A model generated the notes under the pieces. The model was not told the origin of the DNA. It did no database searches and saw only the letters and a list, made by a program, of their open reading frames with translations. Below, one piece after another: positions 1 through 9,064 of a stretch of DNA of 45,064 nucleotides. The DNA is from Burkholderiales bacterium (lineage in GTDB: Bacteria > Pseudomonadota > Gammaproteobacteria > Burkholderiales > Ga0077523), in the NCBI GenBank assembly GCA_019747905.1, contig JAIEQG010000072.1:1-45064 (forward strand), written 5' to 3'. The first letter of the stretch is position 1, and the number at the start of each line of letters is the position of its first letter. The position numbers and the translations under genes are program-made.

Positions 1-536
1 ATGCCGCGCTGGGCCTTGTCGACGTCGTAGTCGCACTTCTGCAGCAGCTTCTGGATGATGTTCTCGACGTCCTCGCCCACGTAGCCGGCTTCGGTGAGAG
101 TAGTGGCATCCGCCATCACGAAGGGCACGTTGAGCAGGCGCGCGAGGGTCTGGGCGAGCAGCGTCTTGCCCGAACCGGTCGGCCCCACCAGCAGGATGTT
201 GCTCTTGGCGAGCTCGACGTCGTCCTTCTTGGACAGCGTCTTCAGCCGCTTGTAGTGGTTGTAGACGGCCACGGACAGGATCTTCTTGGCCTGGTCCTGG
301 CCGATCACGTACTGGTCGAGGATGCCGCGGATCTCGGTGGGCACCGGCAGGTCGGACTTCGCGCCCTTCGTGGCCGTGTCGCCGTGGGTTTCCTCGCGGA
401 TGATGTCGTTGCAGAGCTCGATGCACTCGTCGCAGATGAACACCGACGGGCCGGCGATCAGCTTGCGCACCTCGTGCTGGCTCTTGCCGCAGAAAGAGCA
501 GTAGAGGAGTTTTTCTCCGGCAGACTTTTCCGACAT
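1..536 (-). CDS. clpX: ATP-dependent Clp protease ATP-binding subunit ClpX (partial, N-terminal part)
   Basis: This is the AAA+ unfoldase that recognises, unfolds and feeds substrates to ClpP in the cytoplasm. About 178 residues are visible; the rest lies beyond the left edge. The N-terminal zinc-binding domain has four cysteines (about 13, 16, 35, 38) in a C-x2-C...C-x2-C arrangement (CSFC and CDEC), and the Walker A motif GPTGSGKT sits near residues 118-125. The start ATG at 536 is preceded by an AAGAGG ribosome-binding site. It lies 102 bp after clpP on the same strand, the usual tig-clpP-clpX order, so it is probably part of one transcript. Identity is very secure. Confidence 0.97.
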   Translation of the reverse strand, partial: MSEKSAGEKLLYCSFCGKSQHEVRKLIAGPSVFICDECIELCNDIIREETHGDTATKGAKSDLPVPTEIRGILDQYVIGQDQAKKILSVAVYNHYKRLKTLSKKDDVELAKSNILLVGPTGSGKTLLAQTLARLLNVPFVMADATTLTEAGYVGEDVENIIQKLLQKCDYDVDKAQRG

Positions 537-638
537 CGTGGGCCTCTTGCTCCCGCGCTAGTTCACTGCAACCTTACGAACCGCGTTACCGCGACACTGC
601 ATCAGAACGCCGAACCGCCGCGCCGTTCCCGCCATTGC

Positions 639-1291
<653 letters not shown>

Positions 1292-1295
<4 letters not shown>

Positions 1296-2599
1296 TGTGC
1301 GTTCCCCATGAGTTCCTCGAACGCGGCAGGCTTGTCCACCACCTTCGCACGCTGCAGCACCCACTCGACCACGTTGTTCTCCAGCACGACGGCCTCCACT
1401 TCGCGGACGCGGTCACCGGACTGGTAGTACCAGCGCACCACCTCGTCCGGATGCTCGTAGCTCTCGGCGTAGTCCTCGATCATGGCCTTCACCTGATCGG
1501 GCTGCGCCTTGATGTCGTTCTGCTTGACCAGTTCGTTCAACACCAGACCGATGCTGACGCGGCGTTTCGCCTCGGGCTCGAATGCGTCGCGCGGCATGTT
1601 CATCTGCTCGGGCTTCATGCCGCGGCCGCGAAGGTTTTCCGCCATCTGCGCCATCAGCCGCTCGATCTCCATGTCGACCAGCGCCTTGGGTACTTCCAGG
1701 GTCGCAGAGTCCAGTAACGACTTCAGCGCCTGATCCTTGACTCTCGCCTGCACCCGGCGCTTCACCTCGCGCTCCAGGTTGGCCCGGACATCGGCCCGCA
1801 TCCGCGCGAGATCGCCGTCCTCCACCCCCAGGCTCTTGGCGAATTCGGCATCGACGGGGGGCAGTTTCTGCTCCTGGACCTTGTGCAGGGTGACTTCGAA
1901 GACGGCCTTCTTTCCAGCGACTTCCGCCCCATGATAGTCCGCGGGAAAAGTGAGTTCAAACGACTTGGTGGCGCCCGCGCTCATGCCGATCAGCGCAGCC
2001 TCGAAATCGGCCAGCAGCCGGCCTTCACCCAGGACGATGCTCTGGGCCTCGGCCGCGCCACCGTCGAAAGGCTGGCCGTCGATGGTGCCCTTGTAGTCGA
2101 TCACGACGACGTCGCCCGAGGCCGCGGCACGATCCACGTCGGCGTAGCTCACGCGCTGTTTGCGCAGCACCTCGATGGTCCGGTCCACCTCGGGTTCGTC
2201 GACGCTGACAGACGGACGCTCGATGGTCGTCGCGGCCAGGTCGCCGATCTTCACTTCGGGGAAGATCTCGAAGGTGGCGGTGAACTCGAAGTCAGCCGCG
2301 GCTTCGGCACCGGGCTGGGCTTCGATTCTGGGATAGCCGGCAACCCGCAGGTTCTTTTCGCGGACGGCCTCGCCGAAGGTGCGTTCGACCGTGTCGCCAA
2401 GGACCTCCTGTCGCACTTGCGGACCGAACTGCTGCACGACCACCTTCATCGGCACCTTGCCGGGACGGAAGCCATGCAGCTTGACGGTGCGCTGCAGGCG
2501 CTTCAAGCGATTCTCGACTTCGTTGTTGATCTGATTGACCGGAACCGCAACCTTCAGGCGGCGTTCCAGGGTGCTCAAGGTTTCCAGACTGGCTTGCAT
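1292..2599 (-). CDS. tig: Trigger factor (ribosome-associated chaperone and peptidyl-prolyl isomerase)
   Basis: Trigger factor binds the ribosome near the exit tunnel and shields nascent chains. The 435-residue length matches the family. The N-terminal ribosome-binding domain carries the signature [12 protein letters not shown] (about residues 45-56). A central FKBP-like PPIase domain follows (about 150-245), then a helical C-terminal chaperone domain. The ATG at 2599 ([14 protein letters not shown]) is chosen because family members begin just before this stretch; the reading frame stays open further upstream but in non-homologous sequence. The gene lies downstream of tRNA-Leu on the same strand, 149 bp away, and overlaps clpP by 4 bp. 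Confidence 0.97.
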
Positions 2600-2631
2600 A
2601 CGGCGGACTCTTTCGGATCGATGGGTTGCAC

Positions 2632-2754
2632 GCACCAGAGACCCCGGCGGGCGTCTGCAGCCCGGGCGCAACGATCGGCTCGATTGGGGTTCGAGAGAGC
2701 GATGCTGGGAAGTTCAAGCAGCGGTTTGAAGCCGCCGGCCGGAGTCTCTGGTGC
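2632..2754 (-). repeat. 17-bp inverted repeat joining the tRNA-Leu 3' end and the tig leader
   Basis: The two arms are 2738-2754 and 2632-2648, separated by 89 bp. On the minus strand the first arm reads GCACCAGAGACTCCGGC and the second GCCGGGGTCTCTGGTGC. They pair at all 17 positions if one G-U pair is allowed. The first six bases of the outer arm are the last bases of the tRNA (GCACCA), so the second arm is a near-perfect antisense copy of the tRNA 3' end plus its trailer. In a tRNA-tig readthrough transcript these arms could form a long stem upstream of tig. Confidence 0.7.
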
Positions 2755-2833
2755 GAAAGGGGGGACTCGAACCCCCAAGCCTTGCGGCGCTGGAACCTAA
2801 ATCCAGTGCGTCTGCCAATTCCGCCACTTTCGC
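2749..2833 (-). tRNA. tRNA-Leu (anticodon UAG), CCA encoded
   Basis: The minus strand folds into a class II tRNA. The acceptor stem is GCGAAAG/CTTTCGC and the D-arm has GGCGGAATTGGCAGACGC. The anticodon stem-loop CTGGA-TTTAGGT-TCCAG gives anticodon TAG, which reads CUA and related leucine codons. A leucine-type variable arm and the T-arm GGGGGTTCGAGTCCCCC follow. The 3' CCA is encoded. The gene lies upstream of tig in the same direction, an arrangement common in betaproteobacteria as far as I recall, so processing from a shared transcript is plausible. Confidence 0.96.
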
Positions 2834-2939
2834 GCTGACCGCATTCTAGTACACTCCACCCGCCCCCGCACCCGGCAGCCTCGCCCGGCGCTTTCAACCT
2901 TCTGAACCACAACACCTTTCCGGGTCGGGCGCCGTTCCC

Positions 2940-3749
2940 ATGGGCGTCGGCCACTACGAGAACTTTCCGGTCGCTTCGATCATCCTGCCGGCCCGCCTGC
3001 GTGAACCGGTGACGTGGATCTACCGGTTCGCCCGAGAAGCCGACGACATCGCCGACGAAGGCGACAGTTCGCCGCAAGAGCGCTTGGCTGCCCTGGCCGA
3101 GCGCAACACCGACCTCGATCGGATCGAGCGGGGTGAAGCCCCCCGGCTCGGCCTGTATGCAGGCGTGGCCGCGACCATCCGGGCCCATCGCCTGCCGGTC
3201 CAGCTCTTCCGCGATCTGCTCGACGCCTTCACACAGGATGTCACGACCACGCGCTACGCAACCTTCGCCGATGTCATGGACTACTGCCGGCGCTCGGCGA
3301 ATCCGGTCGGCCGCCTGCTGCTGCACCTCGAAGGCGAGTTGGCGCCGCGCAGTCTCGAACTCTCCGATCACATTTGCAGCAGCCTGCAACTCATCAACTT
3401 CCTGCAGGACATCGCCATCGACTACCGCAAGAACCGGATCTATCTGCCGCAGGACGATATGAAACGTCACGGCATCGACGAAGCCCGTATCGCCCGCGGC
3501 GACGTGAGCGGGCCGTGGCGTGAGTTCATCCACACCCAGATCGCCCGAGCCCGCGACATGCTGCTCGCCGGCGCGCCGCTCGGGCGTGTGCTGAAGGGCC
3601 GATTCGGGCTCGAGCTGCGCCTCATCGTCTCGGGCGGCGAGCGGATTCTCGACAAGCTTGCCCGCATCGACGGCGACGTTTTCCGCCACCGCCCGGTGCT
3701 GCGTGCACCCGACTGGCCACTCATGCTGATGCGCGCAATGAGCCGGTAA
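2940..3749 (+). CDS. hpnC: Squalene synthesis protein HpnC (hydroxysqualene synthase)
   Basis: HpnC is a trans-prenyltransferase-fold enzyme that converts presqualene diphosphate to hydroxysqualene in the bacterial three-enzyme route to squalene. It has 269 residues. The first aspartate-rich motif DDIADE is at 35-40, and the second (FLQDIAID, D157 and D161) is followed by the family sequence RKNRIYLPQDDM. The start MGVGHYENFPVAS matches the usual N-terminus of the family; no strong Shine-Dalgarno is visible. hpnD starts 7 bp after its stop and hpnE follows, so it is the first gene of an hpnCDE operon. Assignment as HpnC rather than HpnD rests on the HYENFPVAS N-terminus and gene order. Confidence 0.93.
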   Translation: MGVGHYENFPVASIILPARLREPVTWIYRFAREADDIADEGDSSPQERLAALAERNTDLDRIERGEAPRLGLYAGVAATIRAHRLPVQLFRDLLDAFTQDVTTTRYATFADVMDYCRRSANPVGRLLLHLEGELAPRSLELSDHICSSLQLINFLQDIAIDYRKNRIYLPQDDMKRHGIDEARIARGDVSGPWREFIHTQIARARDMLLAGAPLGRVLKGRFGLELRLIVSGGERILDKLARIDGDVFRHRPVLRAPDWPLMLMRAMSR

Positions 3750-3756
3750 CGATACT

Positions 3757-4590
3757 GTGACGCCCGACGAGTATTGCCAGCGCAAGGCCGCGCAGAGCGG
3801 CTCGAGCTTCTACTACAGCTTCCTGTTCCTGCCGCCCGATCGGCGGCGTGCGATCACCGCGCTGTATGCGTTCTGTCGCGAGGTGGACGACACGGTCGAC
3901 GAAACCAGCGACCCGATCGTCGCGCGCCAGCGCCTCGACTGGTGGCGTACGGAAATCGCCGCGGTTTTCTCCGGCGATCCGCAGCATCCGGTCGCCCGGG
4001 CCCTGCAGCCGATCGTGCGCAGCATGAACCTGCCGCTGGAACGCTTCCTCGAGATCATCGACGGCATGCAGATGGATCTCGACTACAACCGCTACCCCGA
4101 CTTCGCCACCCTCGAGGTGTATTGCTACCGCGTCGCCGGTGTGGTCGGCCTGCTGTCGGCGCAGATCTTCGGTTATCGCAATCCCGCGACACTCGACTAC
4201 GCCCGCAACCTCGGGTTGGCGCTCCAGCTCACCAACATCGTGCGCGACGTCGGCGAGGACGCACGCCGCAACCGCATCTACCTGCCGCTGGACGAGATGG
4301 CACGCCACGGCGTCGCGGTGGACGACATCATCCTGTTCCGCGAAACCGATGCGCTCGAGAACCTGCTGGCACAGCAGATCGCGCGCGCCCGCGGCTACTA
4401 CGCGAAAGCCTGGGCGCTGTTGCCGCAGGAAGACCGCAAGGCGCAACGTGCCGGCCTCGTGATGGGTGCCATCTACGAGCGGCTGCTCGACGAGATCGCC
4501 ACCGAAGGCCGGCGCGTGATGAACGAGCGGGTGACCCTCACGCCGCTACGCAAGCTGTGGATCGCGTGGCGCACCTGGGTGACCGCGTGA
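3757..4590 (+). CDS. hpnD: Presqualene diphosphate synthase HpnD
   Basis: HpnD condenses two farnesyl diphosphates head to head into presqualene diphosphate, the first step of squalene synthesis. The 277-residue product has both metal-binding motifs: CREVDDTVDE (D44, D45, D48) and NIVRDVGED (D164, D168), followed by RRNRIYLP. It uses a GTG start 7 bp after the hpnC stop, so the two are almost certainly cotranscribed. The pathway then continues through HpnC and HpnE. No squalene-hopene cyclase is in the window, so the end product (hopanoids or another squalene derivative) cannot be read here. Confidence 0.94.
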   Translation: MTPDEYCQRKAAQSGSSFYYSFLFLPPDRRRAITALYAFCREVDDTVDETSDPIVARQRLDWWRTEIAAVFSGDPQHPVARALQPIVRSMNLPLERFLEIIDGMQMDLDYNRYPDFATLEVYCYRVAGVVGLLSAQIFGYRNPATLDYARNLGLALQLTNIVRDVGEDARRNRIYLPLDEMARHGVAVDDIILFRETDALENLLAQQIARARGYYAKAWALLPQEDRKAQRAGLVMGAIYERLLDEIATEGRRVMNERVTLTPLRKLWIAWRTWVTA

Positions 4591-4600
4591 AACAGGGCCA

Positions 4601-4723
4601 CCTCCCTAACCCTTCCCCGGCAAAGCCGCGGCTGGGAATGTACGACGCGGACTTCTCCTCGTACGTCGACGCCGGGCACTCCTTCCCCCACCACAGCTGG
4701 GGGAAGGTTGGGATGGGGGCAGC
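4601..4723 (-). repeat. Bipartite C/G-rich palindromic repeat, copy A, inside the hpn operon
   Basis: Read on the minus strand, the core (4723-4677) contains CCCCCATCCCAACCTTCCCC, then a short loop and GGTGGGGGAAGGAGTG, a strong stem-loop. About 45 bp further on, the second half (about 4634-4601) reads CAGCCGCGGCTTTGCCGG then GGAAGGGTTAGGGAGG. The same two-part layout recurs at 37055-37148. The element fills most of the 180-bp gap between hpnD and hpnE and might act as an mRNA-stabilising hairpin or attenuator within the operon. Confidence 0.8.
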
Positions 4724-4770
4724 CGTCGCCAAGTGCATGCGAGTTCGATGCTGGCTCGAACACCTTCGCT

Positions 4771-6075
4771 ATGCGTGAAACACCCCCGGTGACCCATGCA
4801 GCCATCATCGGAGGCGGTTGGGCGGGCCTCGCCGCCGCGGTGACGCTGGCGGATGCCGACGTTCCCCACACGGTGTTCGAAGCCGCGAAGTCCCTCGGCG
4901 GCCGTGCCCGCCGTGTCGACGTCGACGGACGGGTACTCGATAACGGCCTGCACATCCTGATCGGTGCCTATCGCGAGACTCTCGCATTGGTCCGAAAGGT
5001 CGCGCCGGCCGCCGCACCCTATCGCCGGCTGCCGCTCACGCTCGAGATCGCCGACCGATTCCGGCTGGTATGCCCGCACCTGCCGGCGCCGTTCCACCTC
5101 CTCGCCGGATTGGCGCGCGCACATGGCCTCGACTGGGCAGACCGGTTCGCGGCTGCACGCTTCATGATCGGCCAGCGCGCGGACGGATTTCGCGCGCGCC
5201 CCGGCGAAACGGTGGCGGCGTTGCTCGAACGCACCCGACAGCCGCCCCGCAATCGCACGCTCCTGTGGGAACCGCTGTGCGTCGCCGCGCTCAACACGCC
5301 GCCCGCCGAGGCCGACGCACAGGTGTTCCTCCATGTGGTGCGCGACGGTCTGAACGGCGCCGCCGGCGCGAGCGATCTGGTGCTGCCCGCGACCGACTTC
5401 GGTGCCATGTTGCCCGATCCCGCGGCAGCGTATGTCACCGCACGCTCGGGGACCGTCCGCACCGGCTGCGCGGTGAAGTCGATCGCCCGGGCTGGCAGCG
5501 GTTTCGTCGTGCGCAACAGCGACGACGAACTCGCCTGTACCCACGTGATCTGCGCCACCGATCCGGCACGCGCCGCTTCGCTGTGGCGAGAATTGCCCGA
5601 ACTCGCGACACTTGCCGCATCGCTCGAGACGCTGCGCTACCTGCCGATCGTGTCCATCTATCTTCAGTACGCCGCCGCAGTGCGCCTGTCGTCGCCGATG
5701 CTGGGCTTCGTGGACGGGCCGGCGCAATGGGCGTTCGATCGCGGTGCATTGTGCGGTCAACACGGTCTGATCGGCGCGGTCGCGAGTGCCGCCGTCGACA
5801 TCGACCGCCTGTCGGGCGACGCGTTGGCGGCCGAGGTCGACGCGCAGCTACGGCGACACGTCCCCGACCTCCCCTCGCCGGAATGGCATCGTGTGATCAC
5901 CGAGCGGCGGGCCACGTTCGCGTGCGTACCCGGCATGTCGCGCCCGCCGCAGCGGACCGCCTTGCCGCGGTTCCTTCTGGCCGGCGATTACACGGCGAGC
6001 GACTACCCTGCAACCCTCGAAGCAGCGGTGCGCAGCGGCATCCACTGCGCGCACGCCGTGCTGGAAGACCGATGA
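4771..6075 (+). CDS. hpnE: Hydroxysqualene dehydroxylase HpnE (FAD-dependent amine-oxidase fold)
   Basis: HpnE reduces hydroxysqualene to squalene, completing the HpnC-HpnD-HpnE route. The 434-residue product begins with the FAD-binding Rossmann motif HAAIIGGGWAGLAAAV (about 8-23), then SLGGRARR, a typical second flavin contact. It ends with an FAD-binding tail around LAGDYTASDYPATLEAAVRSG. The ATG at 4771 is the first start just ahead of the Rossmann fold; a GTG six codons later is possible. It is separated from hpnD by a repeat element and shares an ATGA overlap with the downstream SDR gene. Confidence 0.93.
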   Translation: MRETPPVTHAAIIGGGWAGLAAAVTLADADVPHTVFEAAKSLGGRARRVDVDGRVLDNGLHILIGAYRETLALVRKVAPAAAPYRRLPLTLEIADRFRLVCPHLPAPFHLLAGLARAHGLDWADRFAAARFMIGQRADGFRARPGETVAALLERTRQPPRNRTLLWEPLCVAALNTPPAEADAQVFLHVVRDGLNGAAGASDLVLPATDFGAMLPDPAAAYVTARSGTVRTGCAVKSIARAGSGFVVRNSDDELACTHVICATDPARAASLWRELPELATLAASLETLRYLPIVSIYLQYAAAVRLSSPMLGFVDGPAQWAFDRGALCGQHGLIGAVASAAVDIDRLSGDALAAEVDAQLRRHVPDLPSPEWHRVITERRATFACVPGMSRPPQRTALPRFLLAGDYTASDYPATLEAAVRSGIHCAHAVLEDR

Positions 6076-6833
6076 TCGATCCTAGGACTTACTCGGCGAC
6101 GCCGGATCTGCTGCGTGACCGCGTGGTCCTGGTCACCGGAGCCGGCCGCGGCATCGGGCGCGTGGCCGCGCTCGCGTTTGCGGCTCACGGCGCGACCGTG
6201 GTACTGCACGGCCGGGACACGGAACGCCTCGCCGCCGTCTACGACGAGATCGAGGCGAGCGGCGCGCCGACGCCGGCCGCGGTGCCGCTCGACTTCGAGA
6301 CGGCGGGTCCGCGCGAATTCGATGCGCTCGCCGGCGCGATCGAGCAGGCTGTCGGCAGGCTCGACGGCATCCTGCACAGCGCGCTGCACCTCGAGCGATT
6401 GGCACTGGCGGAGAGCATCGACCCGGCCGCGTGGACGCGGCTCATGCGGGTGAACTTCATCGCGCCGCTCGCACTGACGCGCGCCTGCCTGTCGATGCTG
6501 CAGCGCGCACCCGACGCTTCCGTGATCTATACGTCGGACAGCCATGTGGCCACACCGACCGCGTACTGGTCCGGCGTCGCGGCACCGAAAGCAGCTCTCC
6601 TCGCTGCGATGGGCGCGCAGGCAGACGAGTGGTCGCGTCTGCCCCACATGCGCGTCAACGCCGTCGTGCCGGGCCCGGTGGCCTCGCCCGCTCGCGCTTT
6701 CACCCACCCGGGTGCCGCGCCCGCGACGTTGCCGTCACCCGAGGCGATCCTGCCGACCTATCTGTGGTTGATGGGGGCGGACAGCCGGGGCGTATCGGGA
6801 CAGATCTTCGACTGCTCCGCGCGGGCGGAATAG
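6072..6833 (+). CDS. YciK-like short-chain dehydrogenase lacking the catalytic tyrosine
   Basis: This 253-residue protein has the SDR fold, with the nucleotide-binding motif TGAGRGIG (22-29). It resembles the YciK group along its length, including the C-terminal stretch YLWLMGADSRGVSGQIFD. The active site is abnormal. In the usual Y-x-x-x-K motif the lysine is kept (K173 in VAAPK), but the tyrosine position is valine (V169, codon GTC). The usual NNAG region reads HSALHLERL. Loss of tyrosine takes at least two base changes, so a single sequencing error is unlikely. The ATG overlaps the hpnE stop, so it is translated with the squalene genes. It may be a non-catalytic or altered-chemistry partner. 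Confidence 0.85.
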   Translation: MIDPRTYSATPDLLRDRVVLVTGAGRGIGRVAALAFAAHGATVVLHGRDTERLAAVYDEIEASGAPTPAAVPLDFETAGPREFDALAGAIEQAVGRLDGILHSALHLERLALAESIDPAAWTRLMRVNFIAPLALTRACLSMLQRAPDASVIYTSDSHVATPTAYWSGVAAPKAALLAAMGAQADEWSRLPHMRVNAVVPGPVASPARAFTHPGAAPATLPSPEAILPTYLWLMGADSRGVSGQIFDCSARAE

Positions 6834-6935
6834 TTCAGGAAGCTGCCCTGAACGCGGAGGACGCGGCGGAAACTTCCAGGCCCTTCATATCTGCGTTGCA
6901 CGCCGTCCGCCCGGTCCGCCGCATCGATCGTTGCT

Positions 6936-7361
6936 CTACCGGGGTAGCTGCAGGATTTCGCGGATACGGGCCGGCAGCGGCTTCGATTTCCCCGAAGCGA
7001 TGTCGATCCACACCAGCACAGCCTCGCCCATCGAGTACACCACCGACGGATCGCCCGCCGAGCGCATGGTGTGCGCCAGCACGAAGCTCGAGTTGCCGAC
7101 CTTCCCGATCCGCAGTTCGATCACCACGTCTTCCGGATAGAGGGCGGGCTTGACGAAGCGCGTCTCGATGTTCGCGAGGATCGGCCCCTCGCCTTCGTCC
7201 CCGTAGTCGATGCCCAGGGTGGCGAACCAGTGGATGCGCGCCTCTTCGAAGTAGCGGAAGTAGGCCACGTTGTTGAGGTGCCGCAGGGCATCCATTTCGC
7301 CCCAGCGCAGGCGCATGGACTCGACGTGGATCGGGGGAGTGTCGGGCGATCGGTTTATCAT
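6936..7361 (-). CDS. Acyl-CoA thioesterase, 4-hydroxybenzoyl-CoA thioesterase (hotdog) family
   Basis: A 141-residue single hotdog-domain protein that probably hydrolyses an acyl-CoA or aryl-CoA thioester in the cytoplasm. The family signature MRLRWGEMDALRHLNN (about residues 16-31) contains the catalytic aspartate, followed by VAYFRYFEEAR. The ATG at 7361 (MINRSPDT) is the nearest start ahead of the domain. It is transcribed divergently from ETF-QO with only 43 bp between start codons, so the two promoters must overlap or lie within coding sequence. Its substrate is not recognisable. The gap 6834-6935 on its other side holds nothing I can identify. Confidence 0.85.
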   Translation of the reverse strand: MINRSPDTPPIHVESMRLRWGEMDALRHLNNVAYFRYFEEARIHWFATLGIDYGDEGEGPILANIETRFVKPALYPEDVVIELRIGKVGNSSFVLAHTMRSAGDPSVVYSMGEAVLVWIDIASGKSKPLPARIREILQLPR

Positions 7362-7404
7362 TCGAGAAAGACCTTCCGAAAAGCAGCAATTGTAAGGAGT
7401 CGCC

Positions 7405-9042
7405 GTGGCGGAACGGGAATTCATGGAGTACGACGTCGTGATCGTGGGCGCCGGTCCCTCAGGGCTCGCCTGCGCGATCCGCCTGCGCCAGTTGTGCGCC
7501 GAGCACGGCCACGAGCTGTCGGTGTGCGTCATCGAGAAGGGCTCCGAGGTCGGTGCGCACATCCTGTCCGGCGCGGTGATCGAACCGCGCGCGCTGAACG
7601 AACTGCTGCCCGACTGGCAGGCGCTCGGCGCGCCGCTCAACACGCCGGCCACCGAGGATCGGTTCCTGTTCCTCACGGCCTCCGGTTCGTGGCGGCTGCC
7701 CACGCCGCCGCAGATGCACAACCACGGCAACTATATCGTCAGCCTGGGCAACCTCTGTCGCTGGCTCGGCGCCCAGGCCGAAGCGCTCGGCGTGGAGATC
7801 TATCCGGGCTTCGCCGCCGCGGAGGTGTTGTACGACGCTGACGGCAAGGTTGCAGGCGTGGCCACCGGCGATCTGGGCATCGGTCGCGACGGCCAACCGA
7901 CCGATCGCCACCAGGCCGGCATGGAACTCCACGCGAAGCAGACCATCTTCGCCGAAGGCTGTCGCGGCTCGCTCACGCGCGAGTTGATGGACCGCTTCCA
8001 TCTGCGCGACGGCGTCGATCCGCAGACCTACGGGATCGGCATCAAGGAGTTGTGGGAAGTGGACCCGGCGCAGCACAAGCCCGGGCTGATCGTGCACACG
8101 GTCGGTTGGCCGCTGGCTGCCGACACCTACGGCGGGTCATTCCTGTATCACCTCGAGGGCAATCAGGTGGCGGTGGGCTTCGTGATCGGGCTCGACTACT
8201 CGAATCCGTATCTGTCGCCGTTCGACGAGATGCAACGCTACAAGACCCATCCCGCGATCCGTCCGACGTTCGAGGGCGGACGCCGCATAGCGTATGGCGC
8301 CCGGGCATTGTCCGAGGGCGGTCTGCAGTCGATCCCGAAACTCACCTTCCCCGGTGGCTTGCTGATCGGCGACACGGCGGGCTTTCTCAACGTGCCCAAG
8401 ATCAAGGGCACGCACACCGCGATGAAGAGCGGCATGACGGCTGCGGAGGCCTGTTTCGACGCGCTGCGCGCGGACGCCCCGCCGGCCGAGGTGACTTCCT
8501 ATCCCGAGCGCCTCAAGGCCACCTGGCTCTGGGACGAGCTTGCCCGCGTACGCAACATCCGCCCGTCGTTCCGCTGGGGCCTCTTCGGCGGCATCGGCTA
8601 CTCGGCGCTCGACACGTACGTCTTGCGCGGCAAGGCTCCGTGGACCTTCCGCAACCATGCGGACCACACGCAACTGAAGCCGGCCGCACAATCGACCCCG
8701 ATCGAGTACCCGAAGCCGGACGGCAAGGTGAGCTTCGACAAGCTCTCGTCGGTCTTCATCTCCAACACGAATCACGAGGAAGACCAGCGCGTCCACCTGA
8801 CGCTGAAGGACCCCACGGTGCCGATCGCGATCAACCTCGCCCGCTACGACGCGCCGGAACAGCGCTACTGCCCTGCCGGCGTCTACGAGATCGTGAAGGA
8901 TGCCGACGGAGCCAATCCACGCCTGCAGATCAACGCGCAGAACTGCGTGCACTGCAAGACCTGCGATATCAAGGACCCTACACAGAACATCCGCTGGGTC
9001 GTGCCCGAAGGCGGCGGCGGACCCAACTACCCGAACATGTGA
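7405..9042 (+). CDS. Electron transfer flavoprotein-ubiquinone oxidoreductase
   Basis: ETF-QO is a monotopic inner-membrane enzyme that moves electrons from reduced ETF to ubiquinone, linking acyl-CoA dehydrogenases to respiration. The 545-residue length is typical. The FAD-binding motif [10 protein letters not shown] is at 11-20. A single [4Fe-4S] cluster at the C-terminus is shown by [11 protein letters not shown] and [13 protein letters not shown]. The GTG start at 7405 is chosen because an AAGGAG Shine-Dalgarno (7394-7399) stands at good spacing; ATG at 7423 is the alternative. Its partner genes etfA and etfB lie 18 kb away at 25832-27516, next to the acyl-CoA dehydrogenases. Confidence 0.96.
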   Translation: MAEREFMEYDVVIVGAGPSGLACAIRLRQLCAEHGHELSVCVIEKGSEVGAHILSGAVIEPRALNELLPDWQALGAPLNTPATEDRFLFLTASGSWRLPTPPQMHNHGNYIVSLGNLCRWLGAQAEALGVEIYPGFAAAEVLYDADGKVAGVATGDLGIGRDGQPTDRHQAGMELHAKQTIFAEGCRGSLTRELMDRFHLRDGVDPQTYGIGIKELWEVDPAQHKPGLIVHTVGWPLAADTYGGSFLYHLEGNQVAVGFVIGLDYSNPYLSPFDEMQRYKTHPAIRPTFEGGRRIAYGARALSEGGLQSIPKLTFPGGLLIGDTAGFLNVPKIKGTHTAMKSGMTAAEACFDALRADAPPAEVTSYPERLKATWLWDELARVRNIRPSFRWGLFGGIGYSALDTYVLRGKAPWTFRNHADHTQLKPAAQSTPIEYPKPDGKVSFDKLSSVFISNTNHEEDQRVHLTLKDPTVPIAINLARYDAPEQRYCPAGVYEIVKDADGANPRLQINAQNCVHCKTCDIKDPTQNIRWVVPEGGGGPNYPNM

Positions 9043-9064
9043 CCGCGGCCCACGGCACGCCCCC

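Noticed and set aside
1883..2800. A long plus-strand open frame across tig and the tRNA-Leu
   Set aside because: It runs through a tRNA gene and opposite trigger factor; not a real gene.
2749..2833. Integration site at the tRNA-Leu 3' end
   Set aside because: The repeated tRNA end is in inverted orientation and only 89 bp away, with no integrase or island; inconsistent with attL/attR direct repeats.
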